A stretch of DNA of 11,336 bases. It comes from Chrysochromulina tobinii. Taxonomy: Eukaryota > Haptophyta > Prymnesiales > Chrysochromulinaceae. The DNA is taken from the NCBI GenBank assembly GCA_001275005.1, contig JWZX01001397.1:1-11336 (forward strand). The letters are read 5' to 3'. A model generated the notes under the pieces. It was given only the letters and a program-made list of their open reading frames with translations, did not search any database and was not told the DNA's origin. Made by a program: the position numbers and the translations under genes. Below, one piece after another: positions 1 to 6,778 of this stretch (position 1 is its first letter; the number at the start of each line of letters is the position of its first letter).

Positions 1-486
1 AAACGGCGACCGCGACTGGCATGCCGGCGGGAACTGCGCACTCGGGCGGCGGGGCGGCCTGTGGGGTGCTCGACGTGAGCTCGAGAGCAGCAGGCGGCTC
101 GGTTTCGGCAGAAGCTCGGATCGACGTGACGGCCATCGCAGACACCAACGACTCTGGCGAATTGAGAGCAGAGAAAGCGTCTACCTTGGATAGAAGCAAA
201 GCGCAGCGAGAGCATGGCGAGGCATTGGCTGAACCACTGCACTCGCGGTGGAAAAGCAACATGATGCTCCGAAGCACCTGCGCCCACGACGGGCGCTCCG
301 AGTCCCGCTGCGCTTGGCCGCCGCCACGCTCCGCGCAGAGCGCCAACCGCGTCGATGACCAAATCATCCGCGACGACGCTCGCCCTCGCCTGCGGATTAT
401 ACAGATCTGGAGCCGGCGCAGCTCTCGCCAATGCCTCTCGAGGGCCCGCTGTCATCCTGCGCTGCAGCTTGAGGACGTGTGACACC
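1..486 (-). CDS. Putative downstream exon(s) of a spliced gene, open to the left edge
   Basis: Read on the minus strand, this stretch is open in two frames that reach the window edge. From the splice acceptor at 487, one frame begins PVSHVLKLQRRMTAGPRE and looks coding for roughly 60 codons (DDLVIDAVGALRGAW at about 326-370). From about position 310 a different frame looks better: it reads PSWAQVLRSIMLLFHREC, then SKVDAFSALNSPESLV, then a Pro/Ala-rich tail ending near AVPAGMPVAVAV at the edge. A second small intron or a frameshift would join the two. I recognise no family. The likely upstream part is the Cys-rich ORF at 586-1713, linked through the intron at 487-539. The plus-strand ORF over the same bases (21-482) looks like a shadow. 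That the strand is coding is moderately supported; the exact exon structure is not. Confidence 0.35.
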
Positions 487-539
487 CTGCGGGAAGCGGG
501 AGACGTTTTCAGAGGTGAGTGTGACGGCAGTACACTCAC
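487..539 (-). other. Candidate 53-nt spliceosomal intron
   Basis: On the minus strand the stretch begins GTGAGTGTACTG, a consensus-like eukaryotic donor, and ends CGCTTCCCGCAG, a pyrimidine-leaning acceptor. Removing it joins a frame ending in MSSERP to the open frame VSHVLKLQRR downstream. The unspliced frame stops at once (TGA inside the donor). Length and ends fit the short introns of compact algal genomes. No transcript evidence is available here. Confidence 0.5.
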
Positions 540-585
540 GGGCGCTCTGAGCTCATAATCGTGCTGAGGATCCGTGGGTGGGTGG

Positions 586-1713
586 TCATGGGCCGGCGCA
601 CCCATGGTGACGACGCTCCTCCTTCAGGCGGCGCAACGCGTCGGCCGCCATCGGCGCGCACGTGAGGCAGTGCACGCACGCCAGTGCGCGTGCTTGGGCA
701 TAGGGGCCACGGCTGCACGTGGCACATGACCAGGAGGGCTCCTTGTCGCGCGCCACCACTGGAAGGCTCAGCGCCTCAACGCGGGTCACGACGATGCAGC
801 TTCCAATGTTTGTGAACACGTTGAGCTCCGGCGGCAGCACGCCATCCTGGAGAGCCACGCATACAAAGGAACCCTCGGGCGGCAGAAGGAGGTGATCGTT
901 CTCCTCGGCAGAGGGATACGGAACAGGCGACGGCGGTGGCACAAACTCATGCTGGCAGGCCCTTGGCGCCAGGTCATCCACCGTATAGTTAGCAATAAGT
1001 GTGCCACGAGCGTGCGTGTTGCCCTCGGCCATGACTAGGTCGCCATCCACGTCAGATGCCTCCCCTTGCTCCATAATGAGCGTCGGCACGGGTAAGTGCG
1101 ATGGGTGAAGCGCCTCAGAGGATGATGAAATATGCGAAAGTGCTTCTGAGAGCACGTGCATTTCGCCCGCGCGAACGCCCACGTCACTCGACCCCCTGTC
1201 GATCGCCAAAGAGGCGACTGGAATTCGGACTGCTTCAGGTGCCGTAAGAGCGTCGGCGGGCCCTGTGCCCGAGCGCTTCGCATGGCGGATATCGACGGAG
1301 GGAGACGTGTGCCGCTTCCCAGTATGTTTTGCCTTGGTGCACGTGTGCTTGAGGCGCTTCGAAGCGCTCTCGCAAGCCTTGCAGCTCGCTTCGGCTAGGG
1401 CATTGTAAGCATCCGTGGACGGGGTTACGGCACTTTGCTCCCAGCCCGTTCCACAGACGGGCGTCGTGGGCGACGGGCGCAGGGCGGCATCGGGCGAGGG
1501 TGACCGGCTGACCGCGAGCGCCTTCCTGGAGGCTGGAGCGTCCGGTGCGCAATCGAGGGCCTCCATGGAGCGTGGGCACGGGCGGAGTGGTAGTGGGCAG
1601 ACAGAGGCGACGCCGACGGCGTCTGAAACAGAAAAATCGCAACCGAAACACCAAATAGGTACCAAAAAGGGGTCTGAGGAATGAAATGCATGCGACTTTG
1701 GAAGTACCGGCAC
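586..1713 (-). CDS. Hypothetical protein with C-terminal Cys-rich (zinc-binding-like) motif
   Basis: This 375-codon open frame has no recognised full-length domain. The N-terminal two thirds are low in hydrophobic residues and rich in Ser, Pro, Ala and His, so probably disordered. The last 60 residues contain a tight Cys cluster, CATC then 12 residues then CVHCLTC (about residues 330-352), preceded by a hydrophobic patch (NIGSCIVVTRVEAL). Such spacing suggests metal binding, faintly like SWIM-type or transposase-associated zinc fingers, but I cannot assign a family. The start is uncertain. I give the whole frame, but codons 1-49 lie in AT-richer DNA that ends in an acceptor-like TTTTTCTGTTTCAG at about 1623, so the ATG at 1566 (MEALDCAPDA) is the likelier start, or an upstream exon exists. 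The TGA at 586 may be bypassed by splicing, for example a 38-nt GTGCGC...CTCAG intron at 564-601, which keeps the frame into the next exon. Confidence 0.5.
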   Translation of the reverse strand: MPVLPKSHAFHSSDPFLVPIWCFGCDFSVSDAVGVASVCPLPLRPCPRSMEALDCAPDAPASRKALAVSRSPSPDAALRPSPTTPVCGTGWEQSAVTPSTDAYNALAEASCKACESASKRLKHTCTKAKHTGKRHTSPSVDIRHAKRSGTGPADALTAPEAVRIPVASLAIDRGSSDVGVRAGEMHVLSEALSHISSSSEALHPSHLPVPTLIMEQGEASDVDGDLVMAEGNTHARGTLIANYTVDDLAPRACQHEFVPPPSPVPYPSAEENDHLLLPPEGSFVCVALQDGVLPPELNVFTNIGSCIVVTRVEALSLPVVARDKEPSWSCATCSRGPYAQARALACVHCLTCAPMAADALRRLKEERRHHGCAGP

Positions 1714-1868
1714 CAGCGTCTCCCCAGACGCTCATCTTCGGCAGACCGAAGGCCACACACCGGCCCAAGGCAACGCACGCGTGAGCGCGTGCACGTACTC
1801 CCCCACCCCTTTCCGACGTATAGTTACTAGCGGTGGAGTGAGCGTGGGGGGACCGCGAAGAAACTGAA

Positions 1869-2420
1869 CTGAACTGAAAACGCAAAACGCAAAACGCATG
1901 TAAAACGCAAAAACGAAAAACGCAATACGCAATACGCAAACGCAAAACGCAAAACGCAATGCGGGTCAAAGCCCCAATACGCAATACGCAAACGCAATAC
2001 GCAAAACGCAATGCAGGCCAAAGCCCCAATACGCAATACGCAAACGCAATACGCAATTCGCAATGCGGGCCAAAGCCCCATTACGCAATACGCAAACGCA
2101 ATACGCAATACGCAATGCGGGTCAAAGCCCCAATACGCAATACGCAAACGCAATACGCAATACGCAATACGCAATAAGGGTCTTAGCCCCAATACGCAAT
2201 ACGCCGAATACGCAATACGCAATACGCAATACGCGCCAAGGTAGTTCCTAGTGGGTACGCCCATACGCAATACGCAATACGCAATACGCAATGCTGCTCA
2301 AAGCGGGTACGCAATACGCAATACGCAATACGCAAACCCTGTCAAACTGTTTTGTGTAATACGCAAAAGGCTGCCTCAATACGCAATTGCTCAAAACGCT
2401 GCGTATGGCGTACCTCTCAT
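1869..2420. repeat. ACGCAAT satellite with 52-bp higher-order unit
   Basis: The base unit is the heptamer ACGCAAT or its variant ACGCAAA, in dozens of copies. Between about 1957 and 2235 it is organised in a larger unit marked by GCGGGTCAAAGCCCC. Marker copies start at 1961, 2013, 2065, 2117 and 2176, giving spacings of 52, 52, 52 and 59 bases (52 plus one heptamer). Copies vary as GGGTCAAAGCCC, AGGCCAAAGCCC, GGGCCAAAGCCC and GGGTCTTAGCCC. The array decays on both sides: ACGCAAA and AAAACGC runs from about 1869, and degenerate ACGCAAT with CTCAAAGC or CTCAAAACGC fragments up to about 2420. Several overlapping ORFs in all frames are by-products of the period, which lacks stop codons. It is not a telomere (no TTAGGG-type unit) and not a CRISPR array. 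Confidence 0.93.
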
Positions 2421-2545
2421 CTCTCAATTGCCCCGCGGTTCCGAAGGTGGGGGCGCAGCACGGCAGCAGCCTCCCATTTTTAGCCCATTTTGGTTGCCCA
2501 GACCCGCCCGCCCTCAACCGGTGATCCGGAGCGGCTGTTGAGAGT

Positions 2546-2566
2546 GAGAGAGAGAGAGAGAGAGAG
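2546..2566. repeat. (GA)n dinucleotide microsatellite
   Basis: About ten uninterrupted GA copies stand within a longer purine-rich stretch (2540-2578). It lies just right of the decayed heptamer array and is a simple slippage tract. No coding role is seen. Confidence 0.9.
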
Positions 2567-2567
2567 G

Positions 2568-3201
2568 AGGACTGAGAGCTACCGGCAAAGGTGCCGTTCC
2601 GCGTTCGTACCCCGTGTGTTGCGATTGGTGCAATCGATTCGTGTGTTGGCTATTGTGTGGGGGTGTCCGACGCGTGGAGCGTCGCCCTCCTGCCCTCTGG
2701 TCGCACCGTGGGGCCGGCGCGATGCCGGGGGTCGCAATTCATTTTCCGTCATTTCGGCCGACGCCCGGGGCTTCCGGCCGACGCCTACCGATCTCTCCTC
2801 CGACGGCCCCCACGAGGGCCAGCCGAGCCTCCCCGCGCCCACGGCGCGCAATCCGCCGCCTCAACATCATACGTCATGCGGTGCTTCTCGTAGCTCATAC
2901 TACCAGCGAGACGTCTGGGCATTAAAGTCCATCCCCACAAGGTGGATGGCAGCGGTCGACTGGCCGCCGCTATGATTGCATGCACCGAGCTCCAGAGAGG
3001 ACGAGGCACAAGGGGCTCTCAACGTACAGGCGCTCGCTCACACGCGGACGACACCCCCGGACAGGGCGGGTCGCGAGCCGGTTGCTACTTTCGGGGTGTC
3101 ACAAAGCTCACATATTGGCCCCAGCGCAGGATTGACTGCACAAAGACAAACCACAGCATAAAGCACTACTACCAACACGAGTTGAGAGCTTCCCCACAGC
3201 T
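2568..3201. other. Intergenic stretch, no supported gene
   Basis: Short overlapping ORFs occur on both strands, as expected for GC-rich DNA. None shows a recognisable motif, a clear start context, or a composition that beats its alternative frames. The right end (about 3100-3201) would hold the 3' untranslated region of the minus-strand glycosyltransferase gene. A CCCCACAAGGTGG stretch near 2934-2946 is a weak inverted repeat. I see nothing else. Confidence 0.5.
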
Positions 3202-3441
3202 TCAGTTCAACTCAGTGTCCTCCTCTTGCGCATGCTGTCGCTCCAAGAAGCGCTTGCTATGCTCGCGGAGGATCCGCTTGACCTCCTCGTCGACGCATCC
3301 GCATCGCTCGTCGGCCACGCATCGCCCACCGGCGTCCGGCGCGCCGCTGCCAGCCTCAAGGCCGAGCGCCCGCGCCACCGCGGCGATGCGCTCGCTATCG
3401 TTTGAAACCTTCCCAATTTCGTTGAAAACTGTGTTGCACGT
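3202..3441 (-). CDS. Coding-like 3' extension of the GT90 gene, in another frame
   Basis: Just downstream of the GT90 stop (TAG at 3468-3470) the minus strand has an 80-codon stretch in a different frame. It begins TCNTVFNEIGKVSNDSER, continues IAAVARALGLEAGSG and ends ERQHAQEEDTELN at a TGA (3202-3204). Third codon positions are mostly G or C, as in the neighbouring genes, and the residues form a plausible charged helix-rich tail; the other frames are Ser/Arg-rich shadows. It has no ATG of its own at a sensible place, so it is more likely a terminal exon or the far side of a frameshift than a separate gene. A 41-nt GT-AG removal (3442-3482) would join it in frame to the GT90 ORF after residues REAIA, but both splice sites are weak. 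A sequencing or assembly indel would give the same picture. Confidence 0.4.
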   Translation of the reverse strand, partial: TCNTVFNEIGKVSNDSERIAAVARALGLEAGSGAPDAGGRCVADERCGCVDEEVKRILREHSKRFLERQHAQEEDTELN

Positions 3442-3467
3442 CTGGCGCCGTCCGGTCTCTCAAACAT

Positions 3468-5534
3468 CTATGCACTCATGACAGCGATGGCCTCGCGCAC
3501 CACCCGCTCGACGCACTCGTGCTGCACCAAGGGCCGCAACTCCAGTTCCAAGCACGCGGTGACGTTGACCCGGGCAAACAGGGGCCTGCCCTCGGCGCGC
3601 GCTCTCACGTAGGTCGCGTGCTCCTCCCCACGCTGCAGCCTGGCCACATGGCGCATCACCGCCGCCATGTAGCGCACCACGAGCTCGTGGGTCAGTAAGG
3701 TCTCCATCTTCACGCGCCCATTGCGTCCGATGCACTCGGCGAGCCGCGGCCGTTGACGAAGCGCGTCGAGAGCGGCCGCTAAGTCTTCGCACAGCGCGCC
3801 GAGCGGGTCGCTGCTGCTCATGTTGAGCGGTACAAAGTCGACGCCGGGCAGCAGGAGCTTGGAGACGAGCGAGTCGACCTGCCCTTCGCCTGGCTCGGCT
3901 TTTGGAAACGGAGCCGCCTCATCCACCGCCAAGACTGCCGCGGAGCCGCACGCGAGCACGTACGGGAGCCGATTGATCCATCCCGACGTGCCGGACAGGA
4001 GCAGCAGGTGCCGCCAGTGGCACATGTACCGGAACTGCCAGCTGTCTGGTCCGAGGACGGTTCGCGTCTCCAGGCGCTCGAGAGCACTTCGAATCGGCCG
4101 TTGGACATCGAGGAAGCCGCGCAGCGCCTGCGCGCCGCTGCCGTCCGCGCGCAGGCACCGGAGGAGGCTCAGTCGTAGCGGCTTGATCGCGCCGTCCCCG
4201 TCAAGCTGCCGGACCGTCGCGTCGTAGAGCACTCGGTCGAGCCGTTGGCCAAAAGGGATCGTCCTCGCGTGCCGGTAAATGGGTGGGCCGCCGCTCGGCC
4301 AGGCGAGCACATGGTTCTCTGGGTAGCCTCCCCACATCATGTGGTCTGGCCACAGGACGTGCGGCCGCTTCGGATGGGACAGGTACGAGAGCACGAGCTG
4401 CGTCATGGGCGTTGGCTCTCGTACGCGGTTTTGAGAGCGAGTCCGTCGCGGGTTGGAGAGCGTGTCCATGCAGTTGTGGATCACGCACACATCTTCGACG
4501 TGGTGCCGCCTGAGTACGTGCGCCATCCCGAGCAGGAAAGCATTCGCACGGTACGTCGAGCCGAGCCGAAGGTCGTGAGGAGAGGCCACCCAGAGCGCGC
4601 CATCGACGACGCACGCTTGCACGCGGCACCAGGGGGAGAGCAGCGCGAAGCCTCTCCTCACATCGTCCAGCAGTTGTCGGCGCCCGCTCCAGGGCTGCAT
4701 CGTCTCCCGAACGATGGGCGCAAACGACTCGGTGAACGATGGCGTCGGCGGCGGCGACCGGCAGACGTCGTCTGTCAACGGGAGGCTAGGGCGCGGCCGA
4801 GTTGATACGCGGTCGAGGACCGGTCGCACTTCAGGGCAGTAGCCGTGGTGCTCGCAATGCCCCGGGTACACACCCGCGGAGACGTTCATCGTCAACCTGC
4901 CGCCGAGCTCCCAGCCGAACGCAACGGCCACCGCTGGCGTCTCCGAAGCGCGCGCCTGTGCCCGGCGGGCAGTGGCGGCCTGGAGCCAAGACTTTTGGCA
5001 CGCGGCGAACCGCGAGGCCGGCAGCAGGTGTGTGCCTGCCGTTGCAGCGGCGAGGACGACGTCGTCGTGAGCGGGCGAGTCGCACCGAGACGCTGCCGTC
5101 CGCTCGAGCAACGGCGTCCAGCGTCCACGATCCACCCGACCGGATCGAAAGTCGTCCACGTCGGTGTGCAGGCGGTCGAGATCGCACCGTGCAAACCATG
5201 AGCAGTCATTCCAGCGGCTTGACACGGAGATGAAGTTGCAGTTCGCACAGCCCAAGCACAGCGAGATGCAAGCTGCTGTGGCTGTCCACGCGCTGTCCAC
5301 ATGCTCGCGCGCGGTTGCGAGCTCGTGGGTGGAGAGCGCGAAGCTGCCCTTCTCTGCGGTGGTGCACGAGGCGTAGGCCTCCTTTGCGCTCGTCACGGCG
5401 CAGAAGCCTCGGGCGGAGCCCTTGTGCTGCCAATCTCGAAGAAGCGCCGCGATCAGTGCCGTATCGTTGCGAGTCGCCGAGATGCCACGCGCCTGAAAGC
5501 TCTGCATCTTCATCCCTCCGACCGACTCCCGCAT
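3468..5534 (-). CDS. GT90/CAP10-like glycosyltransferase with N-terminal Cys-rich module
   Basis: The 688-residue product's C-terminal half resembles the CAP10 domain (GT90; fungal CAP10 and animal POGLUT/rumi enzymes, which move glucose or xylose from UDP-sugars). The best block is at about residues 496-540: FRYMCHWRHLLLLSGTSGW, then NRLPYVLACGSAAVLAV, matching the family pattern of a Lys/Arg-Tyr, a Ser-x-Arg and the L-x-C-G-S turn. After it come LLPGVDFVPLN and an ALCEDLAAALDAL helix, as in GT90. Upstream, VDGALWVASPHDLRLG and DVCVIHNCMD fit the first half of the fold. The usual Trp-Arg-Gly motif is not evident; VLYDATVRQL stands near its place. Residues 89-118 form a separate module with Cys89, 93, 96, 99, 111 and 117 and the signature RWNDCSWFARCD, which I recall from algal proteins but cannot name. 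No signal peptide or membrane anchor is visible, so an upstream exon may be missing. It lies 102 bases downstream of the lipase gene on the same strand. Confidence 0.75.
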   Translation of the reverse strand: MRESVGGMKMQSFQARGISATRNDTALIAALLRDWQHKGSARGFCAVTSAKEAYASCTTAEKGSFALSTHELATAREHVDSAWTATAACISLCLGCANCNFISVSSRWNDCSWFARCDLDRLHTDVDDFRSGRVDRGRWTPLLERTAASRCDSPAHDDVVLAAATAGTHLLPASRFAACQKSWLQAATARRAQARASETPAVAVAFGWELGGRLTMNVSAGVYPGHCEHHGYCPEVRPVLDRVSTRPRPSLPLTDDVCRSPPPTPSFTESFAPIVRETMQPWSGRRQLLDDVRRGFALLSPWCRVQACVVDGALWVASPHDLRLGSTYRANAFLLGMAHVLRRHHVEDVCVIHNCMDTLSNPRRTRSQNRVREPTPMTQLVLSYLSHPKRPHVLWPDHMMWGGYPENHVLAWPSGGPPIYRHARTIPFGQRLDRVLYDATVRQLDGDGAIKPLRLSLLRCLRADGSGAQALRGFLDVQRPIRSALERLETRTVLGPDSWQFRYMCHWRHLLLLSGTSGWINRLPYVLACGSAAVLAVDEAAPFPKAEPGEGQVDSLVSKLLLPGVDFVPLNMSSSDPLGALCEDLAAALDALRQRPRLAECIGRNGRVKMETLLTHELVVRYMAAVMRHVARLQRGEEHATYVRARAEGRPLFARVNVTACLELELRPLVQHECVERVVREAIAVMSA

Positions 5535-5636
5535 GTCGTGGTGCCCGACCCTGTGTGCGAGAACAGTGCTGCGGACTGTCTGTGAAGTCTGAAGTGTGAA
5601 CTCGCCTGAGCGGTGTGAATTATTTGGATTGAATGA

Positions 5637-6626
5637 TTAGTGTTCAGGGGACGGTCTCGTCTCCCTGTCCCCGATGCCCGCGACCTGCATCCACTCGGCG
5701 CAGCGCGCGAACCCCTCGGCCTCGTAGGCGGCGAGCGTTGCGTCCGACGGTGGCGACAGCGCATGGCGGAAGCGCACGAGGTTCTCCGGGGAGAGCTCCA
5801 GCGACCGACCGTGCTTGTACTTCCACTTGAGCGTCGGCATCGGTCGCGGAGCTGGCCAGGCCGCCGAGAGGGCACGACTGGCGACGGCAAGGGCATAACC
5901 CTTGGCGAAGGACTTGCCGGTGATCACCGGCGTCGGCGGCTCCTGCCCCGAGTCACTCGGGGCAGGAGCCTTCGAGGGGCAGGGCGAGATGGCGAAGCCG
6001 ACGCCGGCAAACGGGCTGACGAACGCCACGTCACACGTGCCGTGCCACGGATCAGGGAACAGATCCCATAGGCCGCCATCAACGTCCAGCCGGCGAGTGA
6101 GAGCTTGCCAAACGTTGGCTGGGGCGGGCAGGGCAGTGGCAGCAAGGCACGGGGTGGTGGCGCGCGTGAGGCACCCCGTGAGGCCAGGTATGTCGGACGA
6201 CGACGTGACCGCGTGGATGAGCTCGTCGCGCGAGCCGAAGCTGCACTTGTGGTACAATGCACCCACCTCGCCAGGACGGAGAGACGTGAGCGCCACGTGG
6301 AGCCTGCCCGAGGCCCGCTGGTGCGCGTCCAAAGGCAGGTGCTCGTCGAGGTGCTTTCGAACGCCATCGACGAGGCTGTAGCCAGGTGTGACAATGCCGA
6401 GAGGTTGTGATCGCGCCTCCATCGCAAGCGCCGACAGAGCCAAGCGGGCCTGCTGCAGTGGCACACCCGCTACAATGACCGCGCCAACGATTGCACCCGC
6501 CGAGGCGCCGGCAACTTGTAACGAACCATTCTCTAGGACGCCGGCCCGAAGGAGCGCTTCGCTGACGCCGAGATGCCACGCGCCAAGAAAGCCCGCGCCT
6601 GAGAGAGAGAGACGGATGGGCTTCAT
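5637..6626 (-). CDS. Patatin-like phospholipase / ATGL-type lipase (PNPLA family)
   Basis: A serine acyl hydrolase expected to cleave triacylglycerols or phospholipids. At 329 residues it is close to a bare patatin domain with a short tail. The Gly-rich oxyanion-hole loop is SGAGFLGAWHLGV (residues 9-21), the nucleophile Ser42 sits in GASAG, and the catalytic Asp183 in DVDGG, giving the complete Ser-Asp dyad. The pattern is closer to animal PNPLA2/ATGL than to plant patatin: GFLG then H-x-G-V, the block FGSRDELIHAV (130-140), the DGG followed by a Phe-Pro, and the VSPFAG stretch after the Asp. A late helix LVRFRHALSPPSDATL also resembles the end of the ATGL core. There is no transmembrane segment or signal peptide, so it probably acts at a membrane or lipid-droplet surface. 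The start at 6626 is firm because the first strand (KPIRLSLSG) follows directly. It ends in TAA. It is divergent from the IQ-motif gene. Confidence 0.93.
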   Translation of the reverse strand: MKPIRLSLSGAGFLGAWHLGVSEALLRAGVLENGSLQVAGASAGAIVGAVIVAGVPLQQARLALSALAMEARSQPLGIVTPGYSLVDGVRKHLDEHLPLDAHQRASGRLHVALTSLRPGEVGALYHKCSFGSRDELIHAVTSSSDIPGLTGCLTRATTPCLAATALPAPANVWQALTRRLDVDGGLWDLFPDPWHGTCDVAFVSPFAGVGFAISPCPSKAPAPSDSGQEPPTPVITGKSFAKGYALAVASRALSAAWPAPRPMPTLKWKYKHGRSLELSPENLVRFRHALSPPSDATLAAYEAEGFARCAEWMQVAGIGDRETRPSPEH

Positions 6627-6778
6627 TTTGTGACTGCGCGCGAGTGTGAAGACGAATTGTGGTGAAGGAATTCGCGCGTCGCTACGATGTCCACTGTGCG
6701 TGCCCCCTTGCGACTAGCTTACACCTGAGCGCAGCTTTCAATGGTTGGTATTGCAGTCGTATTTTTCAGAGGTCATTT
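6627..6778. promoter_or_regulatory. Short bidirectional promoter region
   Basis: About 150 bases separate the ATG of the minus-strand lipase from the likely ATG of the plus-strand IQ-motif protein, so both promoters and 5' leaders must fit here. No clear TATA box is seen. Near the right end, TTGCAGTCGTATTTTTCAG (6751-6769) looks like a 3' splice site, so the plus-strand gene may have a 5' leader intron or a trans-spliced leader. Confidence 0.4.

Noticed and set aside
21-482. Plus-strand 153-codon ORF
   Set aside because: Composition is irregular and Arg/Ser-rich; the minus strand gives better coding signal and a canonical intron.
1235-2056. Minus-strand 273-codon ORF
   Set aside because: The first third is translated satellite repeat and the rest is an out-of-frame reading of the Cys-rich gene.
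1957-2235. CRISPR array (regular 52-bp spacing)
   Set aside because: The spacers are themselves made of the same heptamer rather than unique, there are no cas genes, and the context is eukaryotic.
1869-2420. Interstitial telomere repeat
   Set aside because: The unit ACGCAAT/ATTGCGT does not match known telomere units and has higher-order structure.
1827-2517. Several overlapping ORFs on both strands rich in Asn-Thr-Gln-Tyr-Ala or Ile-Ala-Tyr-Cys-Val repeats
   Set aside because: They are products of the stop-free ACGCAAT period, which stays open in all frames; no gene-like composition.
2490-2975. Plus-strand 161-codon ORF containing the GA microsatellite
   Set aside because: It begins in repeat debris, encodes an Arg-Glu run from the GA tract, and shows no motif.
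3207-3467. Minus-strand 86-codon ORF starting right after the GT90 stop (MFERPDGARR)
   Set aside because: It is Ser/Arg-rich and looks like the shadow of the more plausible alternative-frame tail at 3202-3441.
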